Assembly: GCF_963583255.1 (NCBI RefSeq)
Contig: NC_084816.1
Span: 18,215,100 to 18,279,099 of the forward strand
Origin: Pyrus communis
Lineage: Eukaryota > Streptophyta > Magnoliopsida > Rosales > Rosaceae
Length of the DNA stretch: 64,000 bases
Reading direction: 5' to 3'
In this document: one piece after another, positions 60,100 through 64,000 of the stretch
How positions within the stretch are numbered: the first letter of the stretch is position 1
Layout of the letters: each line of letters opens with the position of its first letter
Notes under the pieces: model-generated
What the model saw: the letters and a program-made list of their open reading frames with translations, nothing else
Told to the model about the DNA's origin: nothing
Databases searched by the model: none
Made by a program: the position numbers and the translations under genes

Positions 60100-61819
60100 A
60101 TGTCTAGTTTTTGCACTTCTCCTCCTATGATGATGAAGGGGTGGTTTTCAGGCTTATTGAGAGCCGCATTCAGGTGTGAAGAGGTTGTTTCTTTGTGGGT
60201 TTTGGCTGCCATTGGTGATTCCAGCGGCGGAGCTTTGGGTCGAGTCACAAAACGAGTTGTTTTTGCTGCATATACCTGCATTCTTGCACTAGGTATGTTT
60301 CTAAGCTCTTGGCTTAATGTATTCTGGTGCATTTTAGTACCGTCGAGGTTTCTTTAAAACAAAACCAAATTAAAATTGTTTTGGTGCCGCCTAAAGTTGA
60401 TATTTTCAACTATCCCATTGTCTTGATTTGTGAAACTTAAACAAATTCATATGATCGTTTTGCAGGAGGAGCTATAGTGGGAGCAATTCATGGAGCCATT
60501 AAAGGCCAGACGACGGAGACCGGGTTTCTTAAAGGTGCCGGCATAGGCGGTTTGGCAGGGGCTATTGCTGCCATTCAATTGATGGATTTGGCAGTGGACG
60601 GCGAATCGTTGTCTAAGGTAACCCCTTGTCCACGCAAATAGCACATAACCGCACATACGGCTAGAGTTGGACTCTCGTTCTCGTTCTCGTTCTCGTTTTC
60701 ATTTTTACGTGAATATTAAAATTGGTCGAAATCTCGATTCTTATAGTAATTTTTTTAATTTCCTTTTATAGGTTGCTTTCTTGGGAGGGATCGTAAATGG
60801 GAAGGTGTTTATGGAATGGGTGAATTCTTCATTGCTAAAAGCCTATCACTGGCAAGTGAGTAGCATCATTTCTCTACCTAAACCATCATTTAGTAGTTTT
60901 TTTTCCCTTTCTAAATAATTAATTAATTAATTAATTAGGGTTACAATGCCAAACTTACTGAGCAGGTTAGCAATCTGGAAACAACTTACAGAGAGATTTC
61001 TGAAATCTATGACATTGCTGGAGTGAAGGGATTATCCCAGGATTGCATTCAAAAGCTCCCTCAAAGCACAGTTTACAGCAGCAGCAGCAATATCATTGAT
61101 TCATGCAGTGAATTTTGCTGCTCAATTTGCTTACAGGTGGGTTCCAAACATATCTTAATTGCAATCTAAATTATTACCCAAAACGTTTGAAAAGTTGTTG
61201 CATCCGTTTTTTTTATAGATATCTATTGGCCCATACATCTGTGAGCTAACATTTCAAGCAGACAACCATAAGTCTATTCCAATAATGCCCCAAGGGACGA
61301 GGGAGGGTGGAGAAATGAGTTAAAAATAGATTAGGTAAACCGTTCAAGTGCCTCCAATGTAACAAAGAAAAGTTCTATTAACACCGCAACTGCAACGGTG
61401 TCCTTACAAGCCTCCACTGGTGGGAGGGCCAAAACATATTGGGATTAAGTCCGTCTCATAGAGCCAGAGGAGACTTGTTTTCTTTAATGTGTAGGATAAT
61501 TGTCCAATTTAGTGAGTCTAAGCCCGAACAATTTTAAGATCACCAAACATAAACTAGAAAACGTGTTCATTTTATTGAATTTGTTTCATGTCCATTTCAC
61601 CAAACCAGACCAGACCATAACCTAACCAATTAGGTTAACACTAATCACTATTTATCACGATGTGATTTTGATGTTTATTTATATTCGCAGGAATTGAAGG
61701 AAGGAGAGAATGCAAGAGAACTTCCCATTTGTGGCCATATGTTTCACTTGGCATGCATAGACCAATGGCTAAAGCGACAATCCTCTTGTCCGATGTGCAG
61801 ACTACACGTCCACATTTAA
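60100..61819 (+). CDS. RING-H2 protein of the NEP1-interacting (NIP1/ATL) type
   Basis: Plant NIP1/NIP2 are membrane RING-H2 proteins reported to bind the phage-type RNA polymerase RPOTmp at thylakoids; RING-H2 domains are usually E3 ubiquitin ligases. Exons: 60100-60292, 60466-60617, 60772-60855, 60939-61136, 61691-61819 (stop TAA). Phases agree, giving 251 residues. The N-terminal half holds glycine/alanine-rich membrane segments (VVFAAYTCILALGGAIVGAI and GAGIGGLAGAIAAIQL), as in NIP proteins. The C-terminal RING-H2 domain has CSIC, then CGHMFHLAC with the two histidines, then DQWLKRQSSCPMC; all eight zinc ligands are present. The start is the first ATG after the duplicated leader, MSSFCTSPPMMMKGWF. 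The C-terminus ends soon after the RING, as usual. No damage is seen. Targeting to chloroplast or endomembrane cannot be decided from sequence alone. Confidence 0.93.
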
Positions 61820-63180
61820 AACGTAGTAGATAACTACCTAAGATGCCCATTGGTTGTGGACGAATTTCAGGCCTGTACTCTACATGACATGTCTTGGGTT
61901 CGATTTTTGGTGCGGTTGAATCACACAATGGTGGTTAGGGGAAAGCTGAAATATCTTTGTAAGTCTTCCTGACTCCTGAAAAAATGGACTGCTGTGGTGA
62001 AAGCAACAAGCCTCTTCCTTTTTTCTTTTTCTTTTTTTTTAAAACAAAAAACGTAGTAGAATTTAGGGATTGCTAGTATGGTCCAAGCCTCCAAGGTGTT
62101 CTATATACTGAGGTTTTTAGTTGTTTGAATTCTCTGTAACTATTGCAAAAAGATGTAGTAACTTCGGAAAGTAAGAATTTTGTACTCCTTTTGTTTGAGG
62201 AAAAATATTTCTTTATTAACATCCATGCATGAATCATTTTCGTTTTTAATACATTCAAAAGCCTATTAAACACATTATTAAAATATCAATATCTATTTAA
62301 ATTCAAATTTATACAATAATTTTCAACAATTAGATCTTTAATTAAGCGTTCAATGACCAAAATCTAATGGATAAAATTCAATGTATAGAACGGAGAGTAG
62401 AATTTTCGTAAATCCCATCCTACTTTTTTAACAAAGAAATTAAGAAAGGAATACCAATGATCGGGTACTAAATTATTGAAAAAACGTTTTACTCAAGCTT
62501 TTGGATTTAAACAAATTGGTAAAATGCACATTAACGAAAAGAACTACAACTCCTCCAGCTTTACTATTATGCATGCAAACTAGACGGTTGAATCCCATTT
62601 TTTTAGAAGAATCAAATCATACGAGTGACGCTATCTACACACTTATTTTTACTTCTAACATACATTCTCAATTTTGGCCGTTGGACATCGAAACGAATGA
62701 ATCGAAGAATATCAATGGACAAAAATTAACAAGGGTATGTGAGGGATAAAAAAAGGTGTATGAATAACACTAGCCAATCATATATGACAATCTATATTAC
62801 CCTGCCATCTAATGCGCATTACATATCGAAAAAGAGTTGATTTTCACACATTTTTTAACCTCACATATTTTTCCTTATTTTTTATCATCTGATTAAATAC
62901 ATCAGTGAAAATAACGAAATAAATTAAGCATGAGTGTGTAGAAGGAGACAAAAAGTGTCTTTATAATTAAAAGGAGAAATTAGGTTCTCATCTCTCTTTT
63001 TTGTATTCCATTGATTAAAACCTTATTTCTTTGTAATTCTTTTATCAAGGTCCTTAGGTTTTAATGAATGTCATTATTTCAATATACAACATAATTACAT
63101 TAAATTTCTATAATAATCATTTAGTGTGAAAAAAAAATTACATATGGTATATTTATATTTTATGGCTAAACTTTGTATCA
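61820..63180. other. 3' flank of the RING-H2 gene and intergenic DNA
   Basis: The 3' untranslated region probably extends to about 62200. The rest is AT-rich with no gene recognised. Confidence 0.45.
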
Positions 63181-63420
63181 TATATTTATATTTTTAGTTT
63201 GTACCCACTTTTAATTTGTAACTCTTTTTTTTCAAATTTGTACTATTTTCTTTATGTTTTAATTTGTACTCATGTATTAATTTCTTTTTGTGCCCATATT
63301 TTTAAAAATTTCATTTGTACTCATAACTTTTTAATCTTCTATTTGTACCCTAATTTATTTATAATGTCCTCATTCTTCTTTATTAATCTACCACTTTGTT
63401 ATACGTAAAATGTACCAATT
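63181..63420. repeat. T-rich DNA with recurring TTTGTAC motifs
   Basis: The motif TTTGTAC followed by CC, TA or TC recurs about five times (near 63198, 63236, 63262, 63315, 63341) at irregular spacing in T-rich DNA. This may be a decayed tandem array. Confidence 0.5.
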
Positions 63421-64000
63421 TTTTAATGGACACATTCTTTTGCCATTTATTATTTCATATTGTTACATAGCTTTTATCCTTTTAATCAATCAAAATGTTT
63501 CAATTTTTTAATTGTAGCAGTTTCTAATAGTATTATTTGAGGGATTTCAAATTTATAAGATTATAAATTTCATAAGATATATAACAATTAATGTCAAAAC
63601 TATAGCAATATAAACATTAATAGTAATATAATGAGGTGTACAAAGTCATTAAAGTTTTAGTGCCATTAAAGTAATATAACAAAAGATTTTGATCAAACTT
63701 TGAATGCTATTAAAATTTTGGTTAAAAAATGTTAGGGACTAAGAACCGTATGCAAAGTATCTTAATTAAAATTTGTATAATTTTTGTGCTGATCAATAGG
63801 ATGGTTAGAGCTTAATAACAAAAATGAAGTAAAGCCCAAGAGGAAAAAAAAAATAAAGAAGGGGATCTGAGCAGACAAAAAATACAAAAGAAAAAAAAAA
63901 TGACAATCTAAAATGCCAGTGAGTGACGCAGTCGCCAGTCACCGTTCACCAACCATCAGCACAGCTGCACTTCAGCAGTCGCACAAGTCCAACAGAGACC
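63421..64000. other. Intergenic DNA at the right edge
   Basis: AT-rich until about 63900, then clearly more GC-rich (CAGTCGCCAGTCACCG and onward to the edge). The change may mark the leader of a gene that continues beyond the window, but no frame can be assigned. Confidence 0.35.

Overview
This 64 kb window is nuclear DNA of a flowering plant. The genes carry many short GT-AG introns, the families are plant-type (SYP61 syntaxin, augmin subunit 4, a CDPK, an NEP1-interacting-type RING-H2 protein), and the intergenic DNA is AT-rich and packed with plant transposons. A short repeat near 37.0 kb resembles one I remember as very common in apple and pear, so a Maleae (Rosaceae) genome is my best guess. 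That is inference, not proof.

Layout, left to right. 0.9-5.3 kb, plus: a cytosolic-type aconitase copy, 14 exons visible, 5' exons not in the window, broken by a 37-bp deletion in one exon and by loss of two active-site arginines. 5.9-10.5 kb, minus: SYP61, a Qc-SNARE of the trans-Golgi network, intact. 11.6-15.9 kb, plus: augmin subunit 4, apparently with an in-frame internal deletion. 16.4-18.1 kb, minus: SF3B5, intact, with a large first intron full of nested small transposons. 19.5-21.3 kb: a poly(A)-type retroposon and a non-autonomous hAT element, both with target-site duplications. 22.0-23.2 kb, plus: translation initiation factor eIF1 (SUI1), with a 5'-leader intron. 24.1-27.8 kb, minus: a calcium-dependent protein kinase, intact. 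28-33.8 kb: gene-free DNA with MITEs and local tandem duplications. 33.8-35.8 kb, minus: an RS-rich protein with a C-terminal RRM, interrupted by an in-frame stop.

From 37.3 to 57 kb the window is a transposon cluster. It holds a decayed 3.6 kb hAT element with transposase remains (37.3-40.9 kb), a 10.7 kb LTR retrotransposon with very long LTRs (about 3.1 kb) and a short internal region without a gag-pol frame (41.3-52.0 kb), a solo LTR nested in its 3' LTR, a minus-strand Ty1/copia remnant (53.3-53.8 kb), a 1.1 kb deleted hAT element (54.0-55.1 kb), and a second solo LTR of the nested family (55.6-57.0 kb). Most of these boundaries rest on target-site duplications readable in the sequence. 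At 60.1-61.8 kb, plus, lies an intact five-exon RING-H2 gene of the NEP1-interacting type, and the rest is AT-rich DNA.

The host genes are unrelated housekeeping, trafficking and signalling genes; there is no operon-like cluster. The most unusual structures are the long-LTR non-autonomous element, whose LTR carries a series of small hairpins with compensating stem changes and a repeat array that differs in copy number between its two LTRs, and the hAT element whose terminus was duplicated together with its target-site duplication.
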